Assembly: GCA_045594705.1 (NCBI GenBank)
Contig: JAZNZB010000100.1
Span: 1-15,850 of the forward strand
Length of the DNA: 15,850 bases
Origin: SVQP01 sp045594705
GTDB taxonomy: Bacteria > Bacillota > Clostridia > Oscillospirales > CAG-272
Direction of reading: 5' to 3'
The notes below the pieces were generated by a model. That model worked only from the letters and a program-made list of their open reading frames with translations, had not been told where the DNA came from and did not search any database. Positions 1 through 7,749 of the stretch are shown in pieces (positions within the stretch are counted from its first letter, which is position 1; the number at the start of each line of letters is the position of its first letter). Both the position numbers and the translations under genes were made by a program.

Positions 1-818
1 ATCAGGCTGACTGCCCAGTTCCAAAGCGGCACAAGCGCAATGGGAAAGAATACTGCGGGAAGATAGTTCATGATCTTGAGTTTAGTAATGCCCATGACGT
101 TCAAACCCAAACCAACGATCAGTACCGAACCGACCATGCTCATGGTATCGATCACGGCGACCGAGAGTCCCTGCCCTACGATGCTTGCAACCAGTGCGAT
201 ACTGCCCTGGAATACCAGCACGAACAAGGAAGAAAGCAGCACGCCAATGCCCATGGTGGAGGACAGAATGATTGAGGACACCAGATCCAGCAAGGATTTG
301 GTGTAAAGCAGGTCGTGGTCTCCCATCAGCCCGCTCTGAATCGAGCCAACGATGGTCATCGAACCCACGCAAAACAGAAGCGATGCCGACACAAAGCCCT
401 GTGCCACGGGAACCTGCACTGCACTTTGCTCGGGGTTACGGTTAAACATCTTCTCAATCTTTTGGCCAAGCAGATTGACCCAACGGTCGATATCGATCAG
501 GCCGCCGACCAAAATACCAAGCACGATAGACAGAATGGTGATGATGGTATTCTCGCTTGTCAGGCCGTTTCTGAGCACCGAAGGATACGCAACCGCATCA
601 GAGACGACGTCGTTGATCACGCCTGTCAAAGCACCGCCGACGCCCACCATGACCACTGCAAGCCCCAGGCCATTCATGATCGATTTGGACATTTCGGCAA
701 ACCTCTGACTTTTGAGCTTGCCTTTCTTGGAGATCGCATGGATCGCAAGGCCGATCAGTGAGCCGAGAATGACTGTGCCGGTGTTAACCAGCGTTCCCCA
801 GAGAGGAAAATGATTCAT
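1..818 (-). CDS. DUF554 family integral membrane protein (YqgA/YdfK-like), 3' end cut by the window
   Basis: Reading from an ATG at 818, the frame stays open for 272 codons to the window edge, so the stop codon is outside. The product is very hydrophobic. Likely membrane segments lie near residues 8-29, 47-66, 92-110, 138-160, 178-215 and 225-245. Residues 150-178 carry a cysteine-glycine stretch (CVGSMTIVGSIQSGL) followed by GDHDLLYTKSLLD, which I recognise as the signature of the DUF554 family of inner-membrane proteins. Their function is unknown, and transport is only a guess. Family members are usually about 230 residues. This one is longer, partly through extra residues around 68-90. The ATG shares its A with the TGA of the upstream synthetase gene (TGATG), so translation is probably coupled. 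The family call is firm; the role is not known. Confidence 0.85.
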   Translation of the reverse strand, partial: MNHFPLWGTLVNTGTVILGSLIGLAIHAISKKGKLKSQRFAEMSKSIMNGLGLAVVMVGVGGALTGVINDVVSDAVAYPSVLRNGLTSENTIITILSIVLGILVGGLIDIDRWVNLLGQKIEKMFNRNPEQSAVQVPVAQGFVSASLLFCVGSMTIVGSIQSGLMGDHDLLYTKSLLDLVSSIILSSTMGIGVLLSSLFVLVFQGSIALVASIVGQGLSVAVIDTMSMVGSVLIVGLGLNVMGITKLKIMNYLPAVFFPIALVPLWNWAVSL

Positions 819-2215
819 CAGAACTCAACCACCTTGTCGATGTAAGCCTTGAGCTCGGAAATGGGCAGACGAACCTGCTCCATGGTGTCTCTGTCACGAA
901 CAGTGACGCAGCCGTCGGTCTCGGACTCGAAATCGTAGGTGATGCAAAGAGGCGTACCAATCTCGTCCTGACGGCGGTATCTCTTACCGATCGAGCCGGT
1001 CTCATCGAATTCGCAGTTATAGTACTTAGCCAGTTCGTCGTAAATCTCGCCTGCCTTTTCGGACAGCTTCTTGGACAGAGGCAGAACAGCAACCTTGACG
1101 GGTGCAAGTGCGGGATGCAGATGCAGGACCACACGCACGTCGTTCTTAGCGGGATCTACGATCTCCTCGTCATACGCGTCGCAAAGGAATGCAAGCGCTA
1201 CACGGTCAGCACCCAGCGAGGGCTCGATGACGTAAGGAATATACTTTTCGTTGGTCTCGGGATCGAAATACTCCATGCTCTCGCCCGAAACGTTCTGGTG
1301 CTGGGTCAGGTCATAGTCGGTTCTGTCAGCAATACCCCACAGCTCGCCCCAACCGAACGGGAACAGGAACTCGATATCGGTCGTGCCCTTGGAATAGAAG
1401 CAAAGCTCCTCTGCACTGTGGTCGCGCAGACGCATGTTCTCCTTCTTCATACCCAGGTTGATCAGCCAGTTTTCGCAGTAGGATCTCCAGTACCGGAACC
1501 ACTCAAGATCAGTGCCGGGCTTGCAGAAAAATTCCAGCTCCATCTGCTCAAACTCGCGGGTACGGAATACGAAGTTACCGGGGGTGATCTCGTTACGGAA
1601 GGACTTACCGATCTGACCGACACCAAAGGGCATCTTCTTTCTGCCCGAACGAGCGACATTCTTGAACTGCACAAAGATACCCTGTGCGGTTTCGGGACGC
1701 AGATATACGGTGTTGGTGGACTCCTCGGTGACACCGATGAAGGTCTTGAACATCAGATTGAACTTACGGATGTTGGTAAAGTCACCCGAACCGCAATCGG
1801 GGCAGCAGATGTGCTTTTCCTTGATGTAAGCCATCATTTCGTCATCAGTCCAGCCTGCGGGATTGTCCTCAAGACCGTTCTGGAATGCATAATCCTCGAT
1901 CAGCTTGTCCGCTCTGTGGCGTGCACGGCAAACCTTGCAGTCCATCAAAGGATCCGAGAAGCCGCCCAAGTGGCCCGAAGCGACCCAGGTCTGGGGATTC
2001 ATGATGATCGCACTGTCAAGGCCCACGTTGTAGCGGGATTCCTGCACGAACTTCTTCCACCAAGCGCGCTTGACGTTATTCTTGAACTCTACGCCCAAGG
2101 GACCGTAATCCCAGGAGTTTGCCAGGCCACCGTAGATCTCAGAGCCGGGGTAGATAAAGCCTCTGTTCTTACACAGGGCTACGATTTTATCCATAGTCTT
2201 TTCGCTGTTATTCAT
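818..2215 (-). CDS. glyQS: glycyl-tRNA synthetase, single-chain class II (alpha2 type)
   Basis: Attaches glycine to tRNA-Gly in the cytoplasm, using ATP. The 465-residue length and N-terminus (KNRGFIYPGSEIYGGLAN, about residues 17-34) are typical of the homodimeric bacterial/eukaryotic-type enzyme rather than the separate alpha and beta subunits of E. coli. Class II motif 2 is seen at 206-230 (FRNEITPGNFVFRTREFEQM at its start) and motif 3 at 329-344 (EPSLGADR core). Cysteine pairs at 93/96 and 137-141 form a probable zinc site in the insertion domain. Residues from about 370 form the anticodon-binding domain. The start is set by GGAGG five bases before the ATG. A TTGACA-17-TAAAAT promoter lies about 50 bp upstream. 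The stop overlaps the start of the DUF554 gene. No T-box motif is visible in the leader, which is unusual for this gene in Firmicutes. Confidence 0.97.
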   Translation of the reverse strand: MNNSEKTMDKIVALCKNRGFIYPGSEIYGGLANSWDYGPLGVEFKNNVKRAWWKKFVQESRYNVGLDSAIIMNPQTWVASGHLGGFSDPLMDCKVCRARHRADKLIEDYAFQNGLEDNPAGWTDDEMMAYIKEKHICCPDCGSGDFTNIRKFNLMFKTFIGVTEESTNTVYLRPETAQGIFVQFKNVARSGRKKMPFGVGQIGKSFRNEITPGNFVFRTREFEQMELEFFCKPGTDLEWFRYWRSYCENWLINLGMKKENMRLRDHSAEELCFYSKGTTDIEFLFPFGWGELWGIADRTDYDLTQHQNVSGESMEYFDPETNEKYIPYVIEPSLGADRVALAFLCDAYDEEIVDPAKNDVRVVLHLHPALAPVKVAVLPLSKKLSEKAGEIYDELAKYYNCEFDETGSIGKRYRRQDEIGTPLCITYDFESETDGCVTVRDRDTMEQVRLPISELKAYIDKVVEF

Positions 2216-2272
2216 AATATACCTCCATACGGAAAATGTGACTGTTCACATATTTACCCATGATAATACTTT

Positions 2273-2301
2273 ATTTTACCACACCAAGACTCGATTGTCA
2301 A
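2273..2301 (-). promoter_or_regulatory. predicted sigma-A promoter of glyQS
   Basis: On the minus strand TTGACA (2301-2296) is separated by exactly 17 bases from TAAAAT (2278-2273). That is a perfect -35 box with a one-mismatch -10 box. Transcription would begin near 2266, leaving a leader of about 50 nt before the glyQS ATG. The leader holds a 6-bp hairpin (2236-2251) and a GGAGG ribosome binding site. Confidence 0.75.
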
Positions 2302-2398
2302 GCAATATCGCGCACTGCTATCATGATTTTTCTCTATATTTCACCATGTTATGTAGTTTTTGTTTACTTTTCTATCTTTTGTTTATGTTTGCGGCAAC

Positions 2399-2433
2399 AG
2401 TAAGGGCGTCACCACAGGGGTGACGCCCTTACT
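2399..2433. repeat. perfect 15-bp intergenic palindrome
   Basis: The arms AGTAAGGGCGTCACC (2399-2413) and its exact complement (2419-2433) enclose a 5-base loop. Neither strand has a T run after the stem, so it is not a standard intrinsic terminator, although a stem this strong could still stall polymerase or protect the 3' end of rny mRNA. The GTAAGGGCG opening resembles the GTAGGGGC openings of the repeats in mutL and at the right end of the window. It may therefore belong to a dispersed palindromic repeat family. Confidence 0.7.
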
Positions 2434-2578
2434 CGGTCTCATCAAATATATCTTTGCAACGCGGCCTGCGCGCTGATTGTCTGCTGCGGGAATTTATATC
2501 AATTCTATGAAAATCCCTTAAGGGCAATCCTTTTTTGCAATATTTTTTGAGTGCGAAAACTTGTTTTGCTCAATAAGC

Positions 2579-4141
2579 TTACTTTGCGTAATCCACTACG
2601 CGGCTTTCGCGAATGATGTTGATCTTGATCTGGCCGGGATACTGAACCTCGTTCTGAATCTTCTCAGCCATTTCTCTTGCGACCACCTTCATGTTGTCAT
2701 CGCTGACGGTATCGGGGTTGACCATCACGCGGATCTCTCTGCCCGCCTGAATTGCATAAGCCTTGTCAACGCCACCGAAGGATTTCGCGATCTCTTCGAT
2801 CTTTTCAAGACGCTTGATGTAATTTTCCATATCCTCTCTGCGGGCACCGGGTCTTGCTGCCGAAATGGCATCTGCTGCCTGCACGAGGAATGCGATCACG
2901 GTTTTGGGTTCAACGTCATTGTGGTGAGCCTCGATCGCATGCACGACCTCACGGCTCTCCTTGTACTTCTTGACAGCGTTCACGCCGATCTGTACGTGCG
3001 TACCCTCAACGTCCTGCGGGAATGCCTTACCAATGTCATGCAAAAGACCTGCGCGGCGTGCAAGCGTTGCATCCACGCCAAGCTCCTCTGCCATAACGCC
3101 TGCTAAGAAGGCAACCTCAATGGAGTGCTTGAGTACGTTCTGACCGTAGCTGGTTCTGTAGCGAAGTCTGCCCAGCAGTCTGACAAGCTCGGGGTTCAGG
3201 TTACGAACGCCAACCTCGTAGATCGCGCGTTCACCTGCCTGCTTGACAGCCGTGTCAACCTCTCTCTTGGCCTTTTCCACCATTTCCTCAATACGGGTGG
3301 GATGGATTCTGCCGTCTGCAATCAATTTTTCCAGGGCGAGTCTTGCAACCTCGCGGCGAACGGGATCAAAGCCCGAAAGAATGATGGTTTCGGGAGTATC
3401 GTCCACGATCAATTCCACGCCGGTCAGCTTTTCCAGCTGCTGGATGTTACGGCCCTCTCTACCGATGATACGACCCTTCATGTCGTCATTGGGGAGCGCG
3501 ACGGTCGAAATGGTGACCTCGGCTACCTGGTCGGATGCGTAACGCTGAATGGCAAGGGTGATGATGTCGCGAGCCTTTTCCTCTGCGTCTTCCTTGTACT
3601 GTGCTTCAAGCTCTTCGAGTCTTCTGGCAATCTCTTCCTTTGCCTCGTTTTCCACGCGCGCAACCAATTCCTCCTTGGCCTGCTCGGCGGAATAGCCCGC
3701 AATTGCTTCAAGCTTGTTCATCTGCATCTTAAGCTGTTCTGCGATCAGCTCGCGGAACTGCTCGTTTTCCTTAATCTTTTTGTCAAGCTGCTCACTCTTG
3801 TGCTCGACCTGCTCGGTCTTTTTCTCAAGAGTTTCTTCCTTTTTTGCAAGTCGCGACTCTGTTCTGGAAACTTCGTTTCTGCGGTCCTTCATCTCTCTCT
3901 CGAAGTCGTTACGCTGACGCATAATTTCCTCTTTTGCGGAGAGCAAAGCCTCTTTCTGTGCCGAAGCCGCCTGCTTTTGGCCTTCCTCGACCAAAGCCTT
4001 GGCCTTCTGCTCAGCAGAGCCGATCGCACGCTCGGCAATCTTTTTACGGTACAGAATGCCCGCAACAACGCCGACCACAATGCAAACCAAAGCCACAACT
4101 ACAATGCTGATCCAAAAAGCTATGGGGTTTTCCCATGGCAT
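2579..4141 (-). CDS. rny: ribonuclease Y, membrane-anchored endoribonuclease
   Basis: RNase Y starts the decay and processing of many mRNAs at the inner face of the membrane. Numbered from the GTG at 4153, residues 11-35 form one transmembrane helix. Residues 40-200 form a long charged coiled coil. A KH RNA-binding domain spans about 214-275 with GRIIGREGRNIQ at 227-238. The HD phosphohydrolase domain has H343 in the LKHSIEVA stretch and the H372-D373 metal pair in LLHDIGKA. The C-terminal domain is complete to DYAK. A GTG at 4153 would overlap the Shine-Dalgarno sequence AAGGAGGTG itself. The ATG at 4141 lies 9 bases after it and is my choice (520 residues). The gene has its own consensus promoter. 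In B. subtilis, rny lies a few genes from miaB-ymcA-mutS-mutL; here it lies on the other side of that block. Confidence 0.96.
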   Translation of the reverse strand: MPWENPIAFWISIVVVALVCIVVGVVAGILYRKKIAERAIGSAEQKAKALVEEGQKQAASAQKEALLSAKEEIMRQRNDFEREMKDRRNEVSRTESRLAKKEETLEKKTEQVEHKSEQLDKKIKENEQFRELIAEQLKMQMNKLEAIAGYSAEQAKEELVARVENEAKEEIARRLEELEAQYKEDAEEKARDIITLAIQRYASDQVAEVTISTVALPNDDMKGRIIGREGRNIQQLEKLTGVELIVDDTPETIILSGFDPVRREVARLALEKLIADGRIHPTRIEEMVEKAKREVDTAVKQAGERAIYEVGVRNLNPELVRLLGRLRYRTSYGQNVLKHSIEVAFLAGVMAEELGVDATLARRAGLLHDIGKAFPQDVEGTHVQIGVNAVKKYKESREVVHAIEAHHNDVEPKTVIAFLVQAADAISAARPGARREDMENYIKRLEKIEEIAKSFGGVDKAYAIQAGREIRVMVNPDTVSDDNMKVVAREMAEKIQNEVQYPGQIKINIIRESRVVDYAK

Positions 4142-4150
4142 TTTCTTGTG

Positions 4151-4159
4151 CACCTCCTT
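4151..4159 (-). promoter_or_regulatory. Shine-Dalgarno sequence that decides the rny start
   Basis: AAGGAGGTG is a nine-base match to the 16S rRNA anti-Shine-Dalgarno sequence. Its last three bases are the in-frame GTG that would otherwise be the longest start. That position is impossible for a start codon served by this site, so the ATG at 4141 is favoured. Confidence 0.8.
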
Positions 4160-4223
4160 TTCCTGTTGGTTTCTATGTTCAGTATAGCAAAAAACACTTC
4201 ATGCAGTTTACAATACTTACTTT

Positions 4224-4252
4224 ATTATAACCAATTTTGCATTTTTTGTCAA
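4224..4252 (-). promoter_or_regulatory. predicted sigma-A promoter of rny (perfect consensus)
   Basis: TTGACA (4252-4247), a 17-base AT-rich spacer and TATAAT (4229-4224) match the consensus exactly on the minus strand. Transcription would start near 4217, giving a leader of about 75 nt before the ATG at 4141. This separates rny from the operon that ends at the hairpin 4289-4322. Confidence 0.85.
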
Positions 4253-4288
4253 GGGGAATTGCATATTTTCCGCATAAAAGCATAAAAT

Positions 4289-4322
4289 TACCGACCCGGA
4301 AAACGTTTCTTCCGAGTCGGTA
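4289..4322 (-). terminator. probable intrinsic terminator after tldE
   Basis: A 13-bp stem with one G-U pair (4310-4322 with 4289-4301) has an 8-base loop. It lies 25 bases past the tldE stop codon. On the minus strand it is followed by ATTTTATGCTTTTAT, a broken rather than solid U tract. Its position, between the last gene of the operon and the rny promoter, supports termination. Confidence 0.7.
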
Positions 4323-4347
4323 TTGAGTTTATTTCACGTTTGGAAGA

Positions 4348-5691
4348 TTACTTACCTGCCACGCTCATGTCCTTGATCAGCGCAGCGGGTGCGCCGAACA
4401 CGGTAAAGCCGCCGGGAATGCCCCATTCGACCGTATCGGACAGGCTGTCGATATTCTTGAGCAGCTCGAAGAAGTTGCCCGCGATGGTAAAGGAGCGCAC
4501 GTAGGTGGTCTTCTTACCGTTTTCAATCAAAAAGCCCTCGCTCTCGATTGAGAAGTCACCCGTGGTAGCGTCCGCACCTGCGTGCAAGCCCTTGACTGCG
4601 GTGACGTAAATGCCGTTCTCCGCCTTGGCGATCAGCTCGTCCTCGGTCAAAGTGCCGGGACACAGGCTGAAGTTGAAGGGAGCGACGTTGACCTGCGAGG
4701 CATACGAGCCGCGCATACCGTTACCGGTAGACGCAACGCCCGCCTTGGCAGCCGTGGTCAGGTCGTAGAGCAGCGTGGTCAGCACGCCGTCCTTGACGAT
4801 GTCCTTTTTGTAGGTTGCCACGCCCTCACCGTCAAAGTGAGTCTGCATGGGCGCGCCCTCTCTCATGGGATCGTCGGTGATGCACACGCAGTCTGCCGCG
4901 ATCTTCTGTCCTTCCTTACCTGCAAGCAAGGAAAGGCCAAGCTGCGCGTTTCTTGCCGAGAATGCGCTGGAGAATACCGAAAGGATGGAGCGCATTTCGC
5001 TGCCCGCCAGCACGATATTGGTCTTGCCGGAGGGCACGCTGCCCGCACCGATCTTGAGCACTGCCTTGTCGGTTGCCTTCTTGGCAAGCTCCGCCACCTT
5101 GTCCTCGTCCGAGCAAAGCGCGAATGCAAACGCGTCTGCGCTCTCCTCACCGATCTTGACGATGGGCATTGCGTAAACGCCGTTCAGGCCTGCGCGGTTG
5201 GAAAGCTCCAGACCGTGAGAGTTGCACAGATAGATCTCGATCTCGGAGGAGATGCAAGCGGCCTGTGTGCCGTCAGTCACACCCTCGTGGGCAGCGTAGA
5301 TCTGCTTTTGCATATCCAGCGTCATAGCCTTTGCCTCTGCTGCGCTGAGCGGCACGAATTTGGGCATATTGGTAGTGGCATAGCTTTCCGAGCCCGCATA
5401 GATGGGTGCGGTGTCTTCCTTTTCAATGTAGCGTGCGTTGTCGCAAGCGCGGCGCACAAGGTCGGCAAGCTCGCTCTCGGCAAACAGCTCGGTGGAAGCG
5501 TATCCCATCTTGCCGTCTACCATGCAGCGCAGGCTGATGCCGCCGCCCGAGCCGCAGGAAAAGCCGCTCAAAGAGTCCTTGAGAGCCTCTGCGGACAGGC
5601 TGGAGCTGTTCATATAGTAAATTTCATATTCTTCAAGGCCTGCAGCACGTGCAGCGTCGAAGATGATCTGTTTTGCTCTGCTGAGTTCCAT
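4348..5691 (-). CDS. tldE: TldE/PmbA-like subunit of the TldD-TldE metalloprotease
   Basis: This is the non-catalytic partner of TldD. In the family, the two subunits form a hollow heterodimer that cleaves unfolded peptides; in E. coli they mature microcin B17 and degrade the antitoxin CcdA. The family is recognised from SGFSCGSGGGISLRCMVDGK (about residues 42-61), the GSYASQVNVAPFNFSL stretch and the closing EWGIPGGFTVFGAPAALIKD. There is no HExxxH motif, as expected for TldE. The frame is open further upstream (to 5736), but the ATG at 5691 has AAGGAGG eight bases before it and gives the usual 447 residues. It starts 13 bp after the tldD stop and is the last gene of the operon, followed by the hairpin 4289-4322. 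No peptide precursor gene is visible nearby, so a general peptide-degrading role is the simplest reading. Confidence 0.93.
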   Translation of the reverse strand: MELSRAKQIIFDAARAAGLEEYEIYYMNSSSLSAEALKDSLSGFSCGSGGGISLRCMVDGKMGYASTELFAESELADLVRRACDNARYIEKEDTAPIYAGSESYATTNMPKFVPLSAAEAKAMTLDMQKQIYAAHEGVTDGTQAACISSEIEIYLCNSHGLELSNRAGLNGVYAMPIVKIGEESADAFAFALCSDEDKVAELAKKATDKAVLKIGAGSVPSGKTNIVLAGSEMRSILSVFSSAFSARNAQLGLSLLAGKEGQKIAADCVCITDDPMREGAPMQTHFDGEGVATYKKDIVKDGVLTTLLYDLTTAAKAGVASTGNGMRGSYASQVNVAPFNFSLCPGTLTEDELIAKAENGIYVTAVKGLHAGADATTGDFSIESEGFLIENGKKTTYVRSFTIAGNFFELLKNIDSLSDTVEWGIPGGFTVFGAPAALIKDMSVAGK

Positions 5692-5704
5692 ATCCCATTC
5701 CTCC

Positions 5705-7084
5705 TTATCTGCCGCCGACCGTGATCTCGGATACACGGATCAGGGGCTGACCTACGTCGGTGGGTACGCTGCCGCTGGACGAGCCGCACATGCCCTGTCC
5801 GGTGGCAAGGTTCTGACCGACCATGTCGATGTCCTTGATGATCTGAGAGCCCGTACCAATCAGCGATGCGCCGCGCACTGCCTCACAGATCTTACCGTTG
5901 CGCACGATGTAGCCCTCGCGCACCGAGAAGTTGAACGCACCGGTCAGAGGGTTGACCGAGCCGCCGCCCATTTCCTTGGCGTACAGACCGTACTCGATGG
6001 ACGCAATGATATCCTCGTTCTTGTCGGGGCCGTTGTCGATAAAGGTATTGGTCATACGGCTGGTAGGCTCGTATTCATAGCCCTGTCTGCGGCTGTTGCC
6101 GGTCATGGGCAGACCCATGCGGCGAGAGCCCAGGCGGTCTACCATGTAGCTCTTGAGCACACCGTTCTCGATCAGCACGTTACGCTTGGTGGGATTGCCC
6201 TCGTCGTCGATGTTGACAGAGCCCCAGCCGTTCGGGATGGTGCCGTCGTCGATCGCGGTAACCTTGGGGTTGGCGATCATCTGACCCAGCTTGCCTGCCA
6301 TCTGAGACGCGCCGATGGCAACCGAGGTCGCCTCCAGCGAGTGACCGCAGGCCTCGTGGAAAATCACGCCGCCAAAGCCGTTTTCAATGGCAACCGTCAT
6401 CTTGCCCGCAGGACAGTAGGATGCATTCAGATTGACCACAGCCTGTCTTGCGGCCTCACGGCCGATGTCCTCGGGGCGGAAGAGATCGAATACCTCAAGA
6501 CCCATACCGCGACCGGGCGCGCAGGAGCCGGACTGGTTCTCGTGTCCGTTGGACGCAACGGCATTGACTGCCATACGGGTACGGATATGTCTGTCGGTGG
6601 TGTAAAGGCCCTCGGAGTTGGCAACCAGGATGGAATGGTCCACCATCAGAAGGTTACCCGCCACCTGTACGATGCTCTGATCGTAATCCTTTGCCGTGTT
6701 GCATGCGGATTTGAGCAGATCGATCTTGTACTTCATCTCTGCGCTTGCGGGCACGGTGGTAACGGGGTGAATGTTGGGGAAAATACGCTCGCACAGATGC
6801 AAGGAAACAGCCCCCTTGATCTCGCCGACAGCCTCGGCTACCGACTTGGCACAGCGGATCAGACCCTCTCTTGTAATATCGGTGGTGGTTGCATAGACGG
6901 TCTGCGTGCCGATAAAGGTACGGATACCCACGCCCGAGAGCACGTTGTCGCCTATGGCCTCGATCTTGCCATCCACCATGCGGATGTTGTTGTTCTGCGT
7001 CAGCTCCTGGTAGATCTCGGCAAAGTCGCCGCCACCCGAGAGCGCGATCCCAAGGATCTCCTCGGCAAGTCTTTTTTCAATCAT
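5705..7084 (-). CDS. tldD: TldD zinc metalloprotease, catalytic subunit
   Basis: Catalytic half of the cytoplasmic TldD-TldE peptidase. At 459 residues it has the expected length. The zinc motif HExxxH is seen as HEACGH at residues 243-248 (H243, E244, H248). C433 in the C-terminal MCGSSSG stretch matches the third, cysteine ligand known in E. coli TldD. SVREGYIVRNGKICEAVRG (about 387-405) and the ending SEITVGG are also typical. The ATG overlaps the stop of the upstream HAD gene in an ATGA, and GGAAG lies about 10 bases before the start, so translation is probably coupled. tldE follows after 13 bp, as expected for obligate partners. The family's usual substrates are unfolded or loop peptides; the natural substrate here is unknown. 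Confidence 0.95.
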   Translation of the reverse strand: MIEKRLAEEILGIALSGGGDFAEIYQELTQNNNIRMVDGKIEAIGDNVLSGVGIRTFIGTQTVYATTTDITREGLIRCAKSVAEAVGEIKGAVSLHLCERIFPNIHPVTTVPASAEMKYKIDLLKSACNTAKDYDQSIVQVAGNLLMVDHSILVANSEGLYTTDRHIRTRMAVNAVASNGHENQSGSCAPGRGMGLEVFDLFRPEDIGREAARQAVVNLNASYCPAGKMTVAIENGFGGVIFHEACGHSLEATSVAIGASQMAGKLGQMIANPKVTAIDDGTIPNGWGSVNIDDEGNPTKRNVLIENGVLKSYMVDRLGSRRMGLPMTGNSRRQGYEYEPTSRMTNTFIDNGPDKNEDIIASIEYGLYAKEMGGGSVNPLTGAFNFSVREGYIVRNGKICEAVRGASLIGTGSQIIKDIDMVGQNLATGQGMCGSSSGSVPTDVGQPLIRVSEITVGGR

Positions 7085-7749
7085 GATTCTCGTCTTCCTT
7101 TCATGTTTTCAAGTATCGGAATGATCTGTCCGAGCTCTTCAACGCAAGCGTCGGAAATTTCAAGAATGTCCTTTGTGGGTTGTATCATATCAGGTGCCAT
7201 GACCGTATACATGCCCGCAGCCTTGACCGCGCGCACGCCGTTGAACGAGTCCTCAACGCCCATGCAGTCAGCAGGCGCGACACCAATACGCTCGGCTGCG
7301 ATCAGAAAGATATCGGGCGCGGGCTTGCCTCTTTGCACTGTGTCACCCGTGACCACTGCGTCGAAATATTTTTTCATATCGGACTGCACCAGATGACGCT
7401 CTACGCGAGGCGCATTGGTGGAGGTGGCAAGGCCGATCCTGTAGCCGTTGTCCTTCAGATAATCCAGCAGCTCGTAAGCCCCTTGCTTGATAGGCAATCC
7501 CTCGGTCTCGATCATCTCGTCGTAAATGGCGTTGCGCAGCTCCCAGAACGGGCGGAATTCGAATGCATCACCGTAAAACTCTTGCCAGAGCTCGGCAGTT
7601 CTTGCATAGTTCGTGCCCGTACAAAGGGCCACAAACTCCATAATGCGCGGCACGCCCATCTCGGCTGCCGCCTCTCGCCATGCGCGGTGATACACCTGTT
7701 CGGTATCGTGCAGTGTGCCGTCCTTGTCAAAAATGACTGCCTTGATCAT
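7081..7749 (-). CDS. HAD-superfamily phosphatase/phosphomutase (beta-phosphoglucomutase-like)
   Basis: A 222-residue haloacid-dehalogenase-fold hydrolase. Motif I is FDKDGTLHD (nucleophile D8, acid/base D10), motif II is ATSTN (108-112), motif III is K142 in GKPAPDIF, and motif IV is GVEDSFNG (164-171, E166 and D167 binding Mg). The helical cap at about residues 16-85 and the fingerprint place it in the subgroup with beta-phosphoglucomutase and phosphoglycolate/sugar phosphatases. The substrate cannot be read from the sequence. The start shares one base with the tgt stop (TGATG) and has AAAGGA upstream; the stop overlaps the tldD start (ATGA). That tight embedding suggests co-expression, but gives no direct hint of the substrate. 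Confidence 0.88.
   Translation of the reverse strand: MIKAVIFDKDGTLHDTEQVYHRAWREAAAEMGVPRIMEFVALCTGTNYARTAELWQEFYGDAFEFRPFWELRNAIYDEMIETEGLPIKQGAYELLDYLKDNGYRIGLATSTNAPRVERHLVQSDMKKYFDAVVTGDTVQRGKPAPDIFLIAAERIGVAPADCMGVEDSFNGVRAVKAAGMYTVMAPDMIQPTKDILEISDACVEELGQIIPILENMKGRRES

Larger units (their letters stand above)
2216..2578. other. intergenic stretch between rny and glyQS
   Basis: There is no credible gene in these 363 bases; the open frames are short and lack ribosome binding sites. The stretch is AT-rich. It contains a strong palindrome (2399-2433), the glyQS promoter (2273-2301), a small hairpin in the glyQS leader (ATGTGA/TCACAT at 2236-2251) and the glyQS Shine-Dalgarno sequence (2221-2226). 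Just after the rny stop, TTGAG and CTCAA arms flank an AAAAC/GTTTT pair, and a CCCTTAAGGG palindrome follows. Neither is followed by a run of T on the minus strand, so I see no classical terminator for rny here. Confidence 0.7.

Noticed and set aside
1115..2263. 382-codon open frame on the plus strand
   Set aside because: It is antisense to glyQS over almost its whole length and has no family resemblance. The same holds for the long plus-strand frames opposite rny, tgt and miaB.
2238..2423. 61-codon plus-strand frame in the rny-glyQS gap
   Set aside because: There is no ribosome binding site, its composition follows the AT-rich gap, and its end runs into the palindrome at 2399-2433.
5663..7396. 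577-codon open frame on the plus strand
   Set aside because: It lies opposite tldD and parts of tldE and the HAD gene, which have clear catalytic motifs. It has no recognisable domain and no ribosome binding site; it is a by-product of codon use on the other strand.
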